NCBI GenBank assembly: GCA_003542935.1
Contig: DPJQ01000003.1
Location: 1-7,626, forward strand
Length of the DNA: 7,626 bases
Reading direction: 5' to 3'
Origin: Lachnospiraceae bacterium
Lineage (GTDB): Bacteria > Bacillota > Clostridia > Lachnospirales > Lachnospiraceae
Below the pieces are notes generated by a model. That model worked only from the letters and a program-made list of their open reading frames with translations. It did not search any database and had not been told where the DNA came from. The position numbers and the translations under genes are program-made. Shown one piece after another: positions 1-6,130 of this stretch. The number at the start of each line of letters is the position of its first letter. Positions within the stretch are counted from its first letter, which is position 1.

Positions 1-151
1 GGGCACATGTAAACCCCATCCGAAGCAAGACCGAATCAAAACCATGTGGCGGCCCGTCACGTTTTAGGTAGGTCGCTTGACTTTGCCGGTAACGGTAAAG
101 CTAGATAGATGATCATTCACGACAGAACCCGGCTTATCGTTCTGCTCCTTA
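1..151 (+). ncRNA. rnpB: RNase P RNA (type A), 3' part, 5' end outside window
   Basis: This is the catalytic RNA of ribonuclease P, which removes the 5' leader of pre-tRNAs. It is recognised by conserved 3'-domain blocks in the right order, compared from memory with E. coli M1 RNA. TAAACCCCATCCGAAGCAAG (9-28) matches the stretch after the specificity domain. CGGCCCGT (50-57) matches the P17/P6 pseudoknot strand. AGGTAGGTCGCTTGA (66-80) carries the L15 GGU (67-69), which in this family pairs with the tRNA 3' CCA. An 8-bp hairpin, 81-88 with 93-100 (one G-U pair), is closed by a GTAA GNRA tetraloop and fits P18. The near-invariant CACGACAGAACCCGGCTTAT (118-137) holds the 3' strand of P4. The 3' end is approximate: the P1 strand should be about 140-151, followed by T-rich sequence. 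The first half of the gene lies upstream of base 1. Confidence 0.95.
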
Positions 152-159
152 TTTATTCT

Positions 160-717
160 TTATACAGACAGATTTCTTTTCGTTCTGCTCACAACCTTGA
201 TATAGCGCAGCAGCAGTTCCCAGGCTCCTTTGCCCAAAAAGAGCAGTACTGCTCCCGCGACCACAGACCAGAGCAGCCCAAGGGCCGGTGACATCGTATA
301 ATCTCCAAGCTGGAAAATCACATAGGGAAGATCATACCCAAACAGAGCTCCAACGTATTTCACCAGACCGGCGACAGGAACAACCGCACCGCAAAAGATA
401 AACGTGGGCGCGATAATGCCGAGCACCGGAATGACGATCATTCCCGAAAATCCTGCCAGGCCGTAAAAGGCACAGACCAGCAGGAGCCGGTTCCAGGAAA
501 ATCCCCGTTTCCCGGTAAGCAGATCCCCCAGATAGGCCCGGGCCATCTCTTTGGGATTTCCCAGCCTCTCCAATATATCCTCCACCGAAAAACCTTCATT
601 CTCCATTTCCAGGATAGAGCCTTTGATCTCTTTTACGATATCAATCCGTTCCGACGGAGGCAGGGGCTTTAAATATCGGTCGACCCTGTCTAAATATTTT
701 TCCAATCTTGCATCCAT
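160..717 (-). CDS. HAAS-domain membrane protein, partner of PadR
   Basis: A 185-residue protein. Residues 1-65 form a HAAS-type helical domain with the family pattern YLDRVDRYLKPLPPSERIDI, then EI, E, G, and ILERLGNPKEMARAY. About three hydrophobic segments follow (roughly 76-98, 100-125 and 147-168), ending in a basic tail (RTKRNLSV). HAAS proteins are regularly encoded directly after PadR repressors and are thought to pass a membrane signal to the regulator; the mechanism and ligand are not known to me. The ATG at 717 is chosen because AGAGGAG (725-731) sits 7 nt upstream and because this start lies 2 nt after the padR stop. A longer frame from 780 would run back into padR without a ribosome site. 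The stop at 160-162 lies only about 8 bp from the 3' end of the convergent rnpB. No hairpin terminator is visible after the stop. Family assignment is firm; function is inferred. Confidence 0.9.
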   Translation of the reverse strand: MDARLEKYLDRVDRYLKPLPPSERIDIVKEIKGSILEMENEGFSVEDILERLGNPKEMARAYLGDLLTGKRGFSWNRLLLVCAFYGLAGFSGMIVIPVLGIIAPTFIFCGAVVPVAGLVKYVGALFGYDLPYVIFQLGDYTMSPALGLLWSVVAGAVLLFLGKGAWELLLRYIKVVSRTKRNLSV

Positions 718-719
718 GC

Positions 720-1052
720 TTATTCTCCTCTCAGATGGGAAACTGCCGCCAGCAGACTGTCCCACTCTCTTGACATACATTCCACATATTCCTCCCCGGC
801 GGGTGTCAGGGAATAATATTTCCTGGGGGGCAGCCCCTCCGCGGAATCCTGCCAGACAGACTGCAGAAAGCCTTCATTCTGCAGCCGCCGCAAAAGAGGA
901 TAGACCGTGCTCTCCGTCGAAGCGATCATGGGATACTTCCCCAGCTCCTGCAAAATCTCATACCCATAACGGGTCTTTTGGCCCAGCATCAGCAAAATAC
1001 AGTATTCCAGCGTACCGCGGGCAATCTGAGATTTCCATTTCTCTAAATTCAT
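720..1052 (-). CDS. PadR-family transcriptional repressor
   Basis: A 110-residue winged helix-turn-helix regulator of the short PadR type (subfamily 2 by length). Visible marks are the first helix GTLEYCILLML (13-23), the YGYEIL segment (29-34), the recognition helix ESTVYPLLRRLQNEGFL (47-63) and the wing PPRKYYSLTPAG (75-86). Family members act as dimers that repress their own promoter and are released by small molecules or stress. The start at 1052 has AAAGGAAG (1056-1063) 3 nt upstream; an ATG at 1070 in the same frame is a weaker alternative. The first in-frame ATG, at 1094, lies inside the promoter spacer and cannot be on the transcript. The gene forms a two-gene operon with the HAAS protein (2-nt gap). 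A palindrome over the -10 element suggests autoregulation. Whether it also controls the adjacent ABC genes is open. Confidence 0.93.
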   Translation of the reverse strand: MNLEKWKSQIARGTLEYCILLMLGQKTRYGYEILQELGKYPMIASTESTVYPLLRRLQNEGFLQSVWQDSAEGLPPRKYYSLTPAGEEYVECMSREWDSLLAAVSHLRGE

Positions 1053-1055
1053 GGG

Positions 1056-1063
1056 CTTCCTTT
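1056..1063 (-). promoter_or_regulatory. Ribosome binding site of padR
   Basis: AAAGGAAG on the minus strand, 3 nt before the ATG at 1052 (AGGA core at 5 nt). It supports that start over the in-frame ATGs at 1070 and 1094. Confidence 0.7.
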
Positions 1064-1082
1064 CTGTCATTTTTCTACATAC

Positions 1083-1111
1083 ATCGTACTGCATAGTACC
1101 CTATTTGTCAA
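1083..1111 (-). promoter_or_regulatory. Sigma-A promoter of padR-HAAS
   Basis: On the minus strand there is a perfect -35 TTGACA (1106-1111), a 17-bp spacer (1089-1105) and a -10 TACGAT (1083-1088, four of six consensus bases). Transcription would start near 1076, giving a leader of about 24 nt that contains the ribosome site used for the ATG at 1052. A palindromic operator covers the -10 and the end of the spacer. Confidence 0.75.
1086..1099. promoter_or_regulatory. Probable PadR operator
   Basis: A perfect inverted repeat, GTACT-GCAT-AGTAC on the plus strand. Its right part lies in the spacer and its left part overlaps the -10 hexamer, so a bound dimer would block RNA polymerase. PadR proteins usually bind short palindromes at their own promoters. 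A second TACTAT element (1111-1116, minus strand) repeats the TACTAT within the palindrome (1093-1098) at 18-bp spacing across the -35, and might be a second half-site. Binding is inferred. Confidence 0.6.
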
Positions 1112-1145
1112 TAGTATATCGAAGAATTTATGCTGCACATTTTTC

Positions 1146-3347
1146 TTATACCGCACTGTCATCCCGCAAAGTCTCTGCCAGATTACACCTCAGTATTTTT
1201 TTCCCACCCATATAGTAAGCCAGACAGACAAATCCGAAAATCCCCAGCATGAATACAGCGATCGGCACGACCGGAGCTTTTGCCAGAAATTCCGTCGGAT
1301 CCAGATAACTCGCCCTGATCATAAACCCGACGGATACCGCAGTCAGCGGCAGGGTGATCAAAAGCGGCTGGCCGGCAATGACCAGCGCCTCAATACAGAA
1401 CAATTTTCGCATACCTTCCGGCGTCATGCCCACGGACATATACTGCGCAAATTCCCTTTTTCTCTGTCGGAGAAAACCCAGCGTATTCGAAAATACATTA
1501 GCGATCCCGATGGCAGCCAGCAGGACGCAGAATGCCCCTAGGATCAGCATGAAGCCTTTCCGCATGTTATCATCGGAGATTTTTTCTCTCATGCGGTTTT
1601 CACTCTCTGCCGTATGTCCCGGGCTGACGATCCCCATGATATCGGACTCCAGCACGTCCAGTCCGGCAAGCGTCATGCCATCTTTAGCAAGCACCCGAAT
1701 ATAAGAATCCGCCTCCCCGCCGTCTGCTTTTCTGCCGATCTCCTCCCACAGGGACAGAGGGATAAACTGCACCAGGGCGTAATTCGCGTATTCTTCCCTC
1801 AATACCGGCTTTTCCTGCGTATAGGCCAGCACCGGAACCCCTACCGGCTCCTCTTTCCGCCCGGTATCCTGCAGCAGTATGGTATCCCGGCTTTCTTTCA
1901 CAAAAGGGACATACTCTTTGTAGCGGAAATTACTGTTTATACTGTCCCAGATACAGTTCAGCACGATACTTCCACCCACCCCCGGCACTGCGCCGATCTG
2001 TTTGCAATACTCCAGAAATCCCTCATCATCCATGATGACGACCGGCGCCTGTACCAAATAGGAGTTTTCCCATGCAGTTACGGCACTGCCCGCCAACTCC
2101 TCCAGGCCGCCCAAAGCTTTCACTTCATCGCTGATATCGGTCTTCGGAACGGTACATACCGCTGCCGCCTTTTGATACAGGATACTGCTCCTGACCCCCG
2201 GCAGCTCCCGAATCTTCTCCGCCTGTCCGATGCTCCCTATCTCCGTATCCTTTACCGTGACCATCACATCCCAGGCGTCCTGATACCGTTCAAAATACGT
2301 ATGGTCCGTACTGATGCCGGAGAGAGTAAAAAAACACAGCATAACCGTAAACCCCAGGAAGGAAAGGGTCAGAGACAGAGTGGATGTCCGAAGAGCCTTC
2401 CGTTGGGCCCGCAGTGCGTTTCCCGCCAGCTCGCCCTCAATGCCGAACAAACGGGAGAGAATACGGGAATGCTTTTTCTTTTTCAGCTGCAGGACACCCG
2501 CGTTTCTTATGGCCTCGAGAGGCGTCAGCCTGCTCAGTTTCCCCGCCGGCAGCCATGCGGATATAAACACCGTCAGGACAGACACCAGTATAGTCGTTAT
2601 AAATACCAGAGGATGGTACTGAAATACAGCCTCGTGCCGTCCGGCCACATCCGCCGCCAGTGTATTCATTGCACACATGGTTCCGAAACCAATCGCAATC
2701 CCGGCAAGACCGCCTGTCAGAATCGGCACCCCACATAGCACTGCCGCCTCCTGCATCAGACAGACACGGATCTGCCCCGGCGTAGCCCCGATGCTGGAAA
2801 GAATCCCGAACTGATGAATCCTGGCATTCATGGACACCGCAAAGGAATTGTGGATAATCAGGATCAGAGACAGGGACATAGCCAACAGGATGACCAGATA
2901 AAATGTCAGCAAAAGGGGCGGATCTTCATCCTGCGGATCGTGGATCAGATATCTGGATAAAAGCACATTGTGATAGGATGCCGCGTGTTCCTCCAGACCG
3001 AGTTTCCCGGTCAGCAGCGGCATATCCCGGTAAATAGTCCGGACATTCTGAAAATACACATCCACCACCGTTTCCGGCTCCTCTGACAGATCCCCACGGA
3101 CAACTGCTTTTTCCACATTCGCAAAATTCCGTATCATCGAAAGATCCTCCCCGCGGATTTCCCCCGTGATACGCCCCTGCCAGTCTCCTTCTTCCAGAAT
3201 GATCTGCTCCACCTCATAGATCCAGAAATTAAAAAACAGGCAGCACAGCAGGGACAGAAACAAAGCAGAAATGAAAGCCGCCACTATAATGGATATACTT
3301 GAGGCACGATTTTTCTTAATAAAGCCTGCCGAATAATCTTTCCACAT
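1146..3347 (-). CDS. FtsX/MacB-type ABC transporter permease
   Basis: A 733-residue integral membrane protein with two FtsX-like modules. TM1 (about 18-44) is followed by an extracytoplasmic region of about 100 residues, then TM2-TM4 (about 147-172, 205-232, 248-275). The cytoplasmic signature FGILSSIGATPGQIR lies between TM2 and TM3, and PLEAIR follows TM4. TM5 (about 325-350) leads to a second extracytoplasmic domain of about 250 residues. TM6-TM8 (about 605-635, 655-685, 697-720) carry the matching signature EFAQYMSVGMTPEGMRK. Type VII ABC systems of this kind act by mechanotransmission or lipid/peptide handling rather than classical transport; the substrate is unknown. Eight TMs with two large outer domains differ from the ten-TM BceB layout. 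The start at 3347 follows a strong GGAGGTGA site; an upstream in-frame ATG (3407) would overlap the ATPase gene by 55 nt. It is the natural partner of the ATPase 5 nt upstream. Confidence 0.93.
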   Translation of the reverse strand: MWKDYSAGFIKKNRASSISIIVAAFISALFLSLLCCLFFNFWIYEVEQIILEEGDWQGRITGEIRGEDLSMIRNFANVEKAVVRGDLSEEPETVVDVYFQNVRTIYRDMPLLTGKLGLEEHAASYHNVLLSRYLIHDPQDEDPPLLLTFYLVILLAMSLSLILIIHNSFAVSMNARIHQFGILSSIGATPGQIRVCLMQEAAVLCGVPILTGGLAGIAIGFGTMCAMNTLAADVAGRHEAVFQYHPLVFITTILVSVLTVFISAWLPAGKLSRLTPLEAIRNAGVLQLKKKKHSRILSRLFGIEGELAGNALRAQRKALRTSTLSLTLSFLGFTVMLCFFTLSGISTDHTYFERYQDAWDVMVTVKDTEIGSIGQAEKIRELPGVRSSILYQKAAAVCTVPKTDISDEVKALGGLEELAGSAVTAWENSYLVQAPVVIMDDEGFLEYCKQIGAVPGVGGSIVLNCIWDSINSNFRYKEYVPFVKESRDTILLQDTGRKEEPVGVPVLAYTQEKPVLREEYANYALVQFIPLSLWEEIGRKADGGEADSYIRVLAKDGMTLAGLDVLESDIMGIVSPGHTAESENRMREKISDDNMRKGFMLILGAFCVLLAAIGIANVFSNTLGFLRQRKREFAQYMSVGMTPEGMRKLFCIEALVIAGQPLLITLPLTAVSVGFMIRASYLDPTEFLAKAPVVPIAVFMLGIFGFVCLAYYMGGKKILRCNLAETLRDDSAV

Positions 3348-3352
3348 GCCGC

Positions 3353-3360
3353 TCACCTCC
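3353..3360 (-). promoter_or_regulatory. Ribosome binding site of the FtsX-type permease
   Basis: GGAGGTGA on the minus strand, 5 nt before the ATG at 3347. Its TGA is the stop codon of the ATPase gene, so the two genes are likely translationally coupled. It decides the permease start. Confidence 0.85.
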
Positions 3361-4111
3361 GTTTCCCCTGAAGACCGCCGTCCCGCTGACCGGCAGGGCC
3401 GCCACAATGGTCGCTGATGGTCCGTCCGACAGAGTCACCGGAACGATCACCGACGATCCGCCCGTCCTCTATGGTAATCACACGGTCCGCCTCCAGTGCG
3501 ATCTTCTCGTCATGGGTGATCATCAGAACAGTCTGATTGAAGTTGCGGTTGGAAAATTTCAGCATGTCAACGATCTCTCTGGAATTTTTTCGATCCAGGT
3601 TCCCGGTGGGTTCATCTGCCAGTAAAAGCGCCGGACGGTAGATCAAAGAGCGGGCGATGGCCACCCTCTGCTGCTGGCCGCCGGATAACTGGCCGGGCAG
3701 CGCCTCCCTCTTATCCTCCAGGCCCAGCGTCTTTACAACCGTCCCAAGATAGTCCGGATCAGGCTTTCTCTTATCCAGAAGCAGGGGCATCAGGATATTT
3801 TTCTCCACCGTCAAGGTGGGGATCAGATTATAAAACTGATAGACCAGCCCTACCTTTCTTCTCCTGAATACGGCCGCCTCCGAAGCGTTCATTCCTCCTA
3901 TATCAACCCCCTCCACCAGAACCGATCCCTCCGTCGGCCGATCTACGCTGCCAAGGATATGCAGCAGCGTAGATTTTCCCGAACCGGACGCCCCCACAAT
4001 GGCCGTAAACTCACCTTTTTCCACAGTCAGATCGATGCCGTTTAGCGCCGTGACCTGGTTGTCTCCCTTTCCGAACACTTTTGTGACGCCTTGACAACTT
4101 AATATCTCCAT
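3353..4111 (-). CDS. MacB/LolD-type ABC transporter ATPase
   Basis: A 252-residue ATP-binding subunit that powers the FtsX-type permease encoded next. All catalytic motifs are intact: Walker A GASGSGKST (40-48), Q-loop glutamine 92 in VYQFYNLIPTLTV, signature LSGGQ (142-146), Walker B ALLLADE (161-167) with catalytic Glu167, D-loop NLD (171-173) and switch His200 in THD. The Q-loop context and EPTGNLD are typical of the MacB/LolD/FtsE group. The ATG at 4111 has AGGAG (4119-4123) 7 nt upstream. The core ends near residue 220 (EDGRIV). Residues 221-252 form an extra Gly/Arg/Asp-rich tail of unknown role. It is the first gene after the kinase and sits behind its own likely promoter with a direct repeat, so it may be induced by the response regulator. 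Confidence 0.96.
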   Translation of the reverse strand: MEILSCQGVTKVFGKGDNQVTALNGIDLTVEKGEFTAIVGASGSGKSTLLHILGSVDRPTEGSVLVEGVDIGGMNASEAAVFRRRKVGLVYQFYNLIPTLTVEKNILMPLLLDKRKPDPDYLGTVVKTLGLEDKREALPGQLSGGQQQRVAIARSLIYRPALLLADEPTGNLDRKNSREIVDMLKFSNRNFNQTVLMITHDEKIALEADRVITIEDGRIVGDRSGDSVGRTISDHCGGPAGQRDGGLQGKRR

Positions 4112-4151
4112 GATGCCTCTCCTCTCCTATACGTTTTATGCACACACTCGT

Positions 4152-4183
4152 AGCCGACAAAGAAGCAAAGGGTTTTGCCGGCT
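4152..4183 (-). promoter_or_regulatory. 10-bp hairpin in the ATPase leader
   Basis: On the minus strand AGCCGGCAAA (4174-4183) pairs with TTTGTCGGCT (4152-4161), giving 10 bp with one G-U pair and a 12-nt loop. No T-run follows (ACGAGTGTG), so it is not a standard intrinsic terminator. It could stabilise or process the mRNA, weakly end the kinase transcript, or be part of a leader switch. The role is not known. Confidence 0.5.
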
Positions 4184-4208
4184 GTGAGCGGTACCACCCA
4201 CTGACCAC

Positions 4209-4217
4209 AGTATAGCA
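4209..4217 (-). promoter_or_regulatory. Extended -10 promoter of the ATPase-permease operon
   Basis: The minus strand reads TGC-TATACT: a TGn extension (4215-4217) and a -10 hexamer with five of six consensus bases (4209-4214). The expected -35 position (4232-4237) has no good hexamer; it is covered instead by a direct repeat. This pattern fits a promoter that depends on an activator. Transcription would start near 4202, giving a leader of about 90 nt. Confidence 0.55.
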
Positions 4218-4223
4218 GAGAAA

Positions 4224-4240
4224 AGTGACAGCTCAGTGAC
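4224..4240 (-). promoter_or_regulatory. Direct repeat, probable OmpR-type regulator site
   Basis: Two copies of GTCACT on the minus strand (4235-4240 and 4224-4229) with start-to-start spacing of 11 bp, one helical turn. OmpR/PhoB-family regulators bind head-to-tail to such repeats, placed at or just upstream of the -35. Here the repeat covers the -35 position and overlaps the last codons and stop of the kinase gene. The neighbouring OmpR-type regulator (6091-5417) is the obvious candidate. I find no similar repeat upstream of the regulator gene itself. Confidence 0.5.
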
Positions 4241-5420
4241 GGTACATCCGTATCTCAAAACAGGCACCGCCGGTTGGCCGGTTGCGGGCCGTAATCGTGC
4301 CATTTTGAAGCTCAAAGATCGAGCGGGACAGGGAAAGGCCGATCCCTATTCCCTCCCCGGCGGCATCCTTCCCACGGTAAAACCGCTCAAAGAGCCGGGG
4401 GATATCCTCCGGCCAAAAGCCTTCCCCCTCATCCCACAGCAGGATCTCCGCATAAAAAGGAGTTTCGGAATATTCGCAATATATAGTACTCCCGGAGGCG
4501 GAATGTTCCAGACAGTTTTTCATCAGATTCAGGATGCCTTCCAGCGTCCATTCCATATCCCCGTTAAAGCTGACGGCTCCCCTGTCCGGAATGTCCACGG
4601 AAATATATTTCTCTGCCAGCAGCTCCTCCAGTTCCTCCGCTGCCAGATTCAGAACTGTGTAGATATCCACAGGTGCCCACGCCAGCTTTAATGTGCCGGC
4701 ATCCATTTTCGAGAGGGTCAGCAGCGCTTCCTCCAGCCTCTCCAATCGCCTCAGCTGTCTGCCGATCTGCTGTCCATAAATGCTGGGAGCCGTTTCTGCC
4801 ATCAGCTGCAGGGAGAGAAAGGCTGCCGTGATCGGTGTCTTTAGCTGATGAGCGATATTAGCCAGATTATCCGCAAAATTTTCCCGTGCTTTCACGGCCG
4901 CCTCCCGGGTCTGGTACAGGAAGGTGACGGTTTTGTAGATCTCATCCTGAAGACGGGAAAATTCATCCTCCGGTCCGCGGATCTGCAGACCGGCCCTTCC
5001 CGTATTGACCTGTTCCAGATAGCCCGTCAACTCTACGATCCGCCTTTGCCTGCGTCGCTTCCCGTACCATGCCGAGAGTAAAAAACTGCAGGCCGACAGA
5101 CAAAAACATACCGTCGGCAGCCCAAAAACTCCCCACGGTATGTTTTCACAAAGCATACTGCTCCCATATCCATATTGCGCCAGAAACTGATTTTCCTTTA
5201 TCCCCCGCTCCATAAGCCCGTGATATTCTTTCAGGGCCGCTAACACCTGCCCTTCCATATCCGGATGCTCTTCTATGACGATCTCACAGAAAGCAGACAT
5301 ATGGGTGAAAACCGTCTGCCGATACACCCGCAGCCAGAAAACTGACAGACAAATGATGCCCGCCAGCCCCAGCAGCACAGACAGCAGCACTATGAGGCTC
5401 TGTTTCCTACTCTCCGTCAT
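4233..5420 (-). CDS. Sensor histidine kinase of a two-component system
   Basis: A 395-residue membrane kinase that would phosphorylate the adjacent regulator. TM1 is about 9-31 and TM2 about 97-118, enclosing an extracytoplasmic loop of about 65 residues. A short HAMP-like linker follows (about 119-172, with EDEFSRLQDEI). The H-box is ANIAHQLKTPI with phospho-acceptor His191. The ATPase domain has an N-box with Asn298 and Asn302 (LNLMKNCLEHS), a G1 box DEGEGF (330-335), an F-box (LFERFYRG) and a G2 box GEGIGIGLS (355-363), all apparently functional. The loop is too large for a BceS-type intramembrane sensor, so a ligand or surface-stress sensor is more likely. Cys44 and Cys91 lie outside; Cys105, 107 and 111 lie in TM2. 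Its ATG shares an ATGA overlap with the regulator stop, and GGAGGAG ends 5 nt upstream. Confidence 0.96.
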   Translation of the reverse strand: MTESRKQSLIVLLSVLLGLAGIICLSVFWLRVYRQTVFTHMSAFCEIVIEEHPDMEGQVLAALKEYHGLMERGIKENQFLAQYGYGSSMLCENIPWGVFGLPTVCFCLSACSFLLSAWYGKRRRQRRIVELTGYLEQVNTGRAGLQIRGPEDEFSRLQDEIYKTVTFLYQTREAAVKARENFADNLANIAHQLKTPITAAFLSLQLMAETAPSIYGQQIGRQLRRLERLEEALLTLSKMDAGTLKLAWAPVDIYTVLNLAAEELEELLAEKYISVDIPDRGAVSFNGDMEWTLEGILNLMKNCLEHSASGSTIYCEYSETPFYAEILLWDEGEGFWPEDIPRLFERFYRGKDAAGEGIGIGLSLSRSIFELQNGTITARNRPTGGACFEIRMYRH

Positions 5421-6091
5421 AAACTCTCCTCCATCCGATAGCCGAAACTGCGCACCGTTTTCAGACAGGCCGGACGGTGTAGCTTCTCCCGCAGCCGTTT
5501 CATGGTGACGGTCAGGGTATTGTCATTCACAAAATTTCCGCTGCTGTCCCATACCTGTTCCAACAGCCGCTCCCGGGTCACAGTTCTCCCTTTATTTTCC
5601 ATCAAAATCAGGAGGAGCCGATATTCCGACGGGCTCAAATGAACTTCCTCCCGCTCACAGAAAACCGCCATTTTTTCCGTATCCAGCAACAGATGGCCAC
5701 AGGACATCAAGGATTCCTTTACCTTACCGGATCGGCGCAGCAAAGCAAGTATCCGGGCATACAGAACCTCCAGGGCAAAAGGTTTCACCACATAGTCATC
5801 GGCTCCGTCTTTAAATCCCCGTACAATGTCCGTCGTCTCCCCACGCACCGTCAGGCAGAGGATTGCAAGCTGATCGCCCCATAGACGGCGGGCCCACAGA
5901 CACAGATCGCCGCCGTCCCCGTCCGGCATATTTCTGTCCGCCAGAAGAAGATCCGGACGGCTTTGCCTCATCACCCGCCGGGCTTCGGCAATATGAGAAA
6001 ATACCGTCACCTCCATCTGTCGGGCTTCCAGGTAAATCTTTACATTCTGCGCAATATCCGGGTCATCCTCCACATAGTAGATCACTGCCAT
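5417..6091 (-). CDS. OmpR-family response regulator
   Basis: A 224-residue DNA-binding regulator. The receiver domain (1-~115) has the acidic cluster Glu8-Asp9-Asp10, phospho-acceptor Asp52 (LLLADRNMPDGDG), Thr81 and Lys103 (VVKPF), all the residues needed for phosphotransfer. The C-terminal winged helix (~130-220) contains LSPSEYRLLLILMENKGRTV, the recognition segment NDNTLTVTMKRLREKL and the closing wing TVRSFGYRME. The start at 6091 is chosen because AAAGGAG (6099-6105) lies 7 nt upstream; an in-frame ATG at 6121 would add ten residues before the receiver and has no such site. The gene is first of the regulator-kinase pair and is coupled to the kinase by an ATGA overlap. Its likely target is the direct repeat at the downstream ATPase promoter; this is inferred. 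Confidence 0.97.
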   Translation of the reverse strand: MAVIYYVEDDPDIAQNVKIYLEARQMEVTVFSHIAEARRVMRQSRPDLLLADRNMPDGDGGDLCLWARRLWGDQLAILCLTVRGETTDIVRGFKDGADDYVVKPFALEVLYARILALLRRSGKVKESLMSCGHLLLDTEKMAVFCEREEVHLSPSEYRLLLILMENKGRTVTRERLLEQVWDSSGNFVNDNTLTVTMKRLREKLHRPACLKTVRSFGYRMEESL

Positions 6092-6130
6092 CGCGTTTCT
6101 CCTTTCTGTCTGTCCGGCCATTACGGATAC

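Noticed and set aside
138..190. Direct repeat CGTTCTGCTC at 138-147 and 181-190
   Set aside because: Ten bases, one copy in rnpB and one in the HAAS gene; no insertion, attachment site or further copies seen. Most likely chance.
109..291. Plus-strand open frame of 60 codons
   Set aside because: It begins inside the conserved 3' end of RNase P RNA and continues antisense to the HAAS gene.
1053..1094. N-terminal extension of padR from the ATG at 1094
   Set aside because: That ATG is in the spacer of the TTGACA/TACGAT promoter, upstream of the predicted transcript start, and has no ribosome site.
551..1096. Plus-strand open frame of 181 codons
   Set aside because: Antisense to the HAAS and padR genes and their promoter; low-complexity Ser/Pro composition, no motif.
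1614..2738. Long plus-strand open frame of 374 codons
   Set aside because: It lies wholly antisense to the FtsX-type permease gene, whose TMs and FtsX signatures are clear. The plus-strand product is rich in Arg, Gln and His without any domain, as expected of a shadow frame.
3348..3407. N-terminal extension of the FtsX permease from the ATG at 3407
   Set aside because: It would overlap the ATPase gene by 55 nt and place an Arg/Gly-rich stretch before the first TM; the ATG at 3347 has an excellent ribosome site.
4188..4232. A functional T-box riboswitch controlling the ATPase gene
   Set aside because: The core motif is present, but there is no room for Stem I and no terminator with a T-run. 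It is kept only as an observation, not as a feature.
4233..6091. BceRS-type two-component system
   Set aside because: The kinase has an outer loop of about 65 residues and the linked permease has eight TMs, both unlike the Bce systems.
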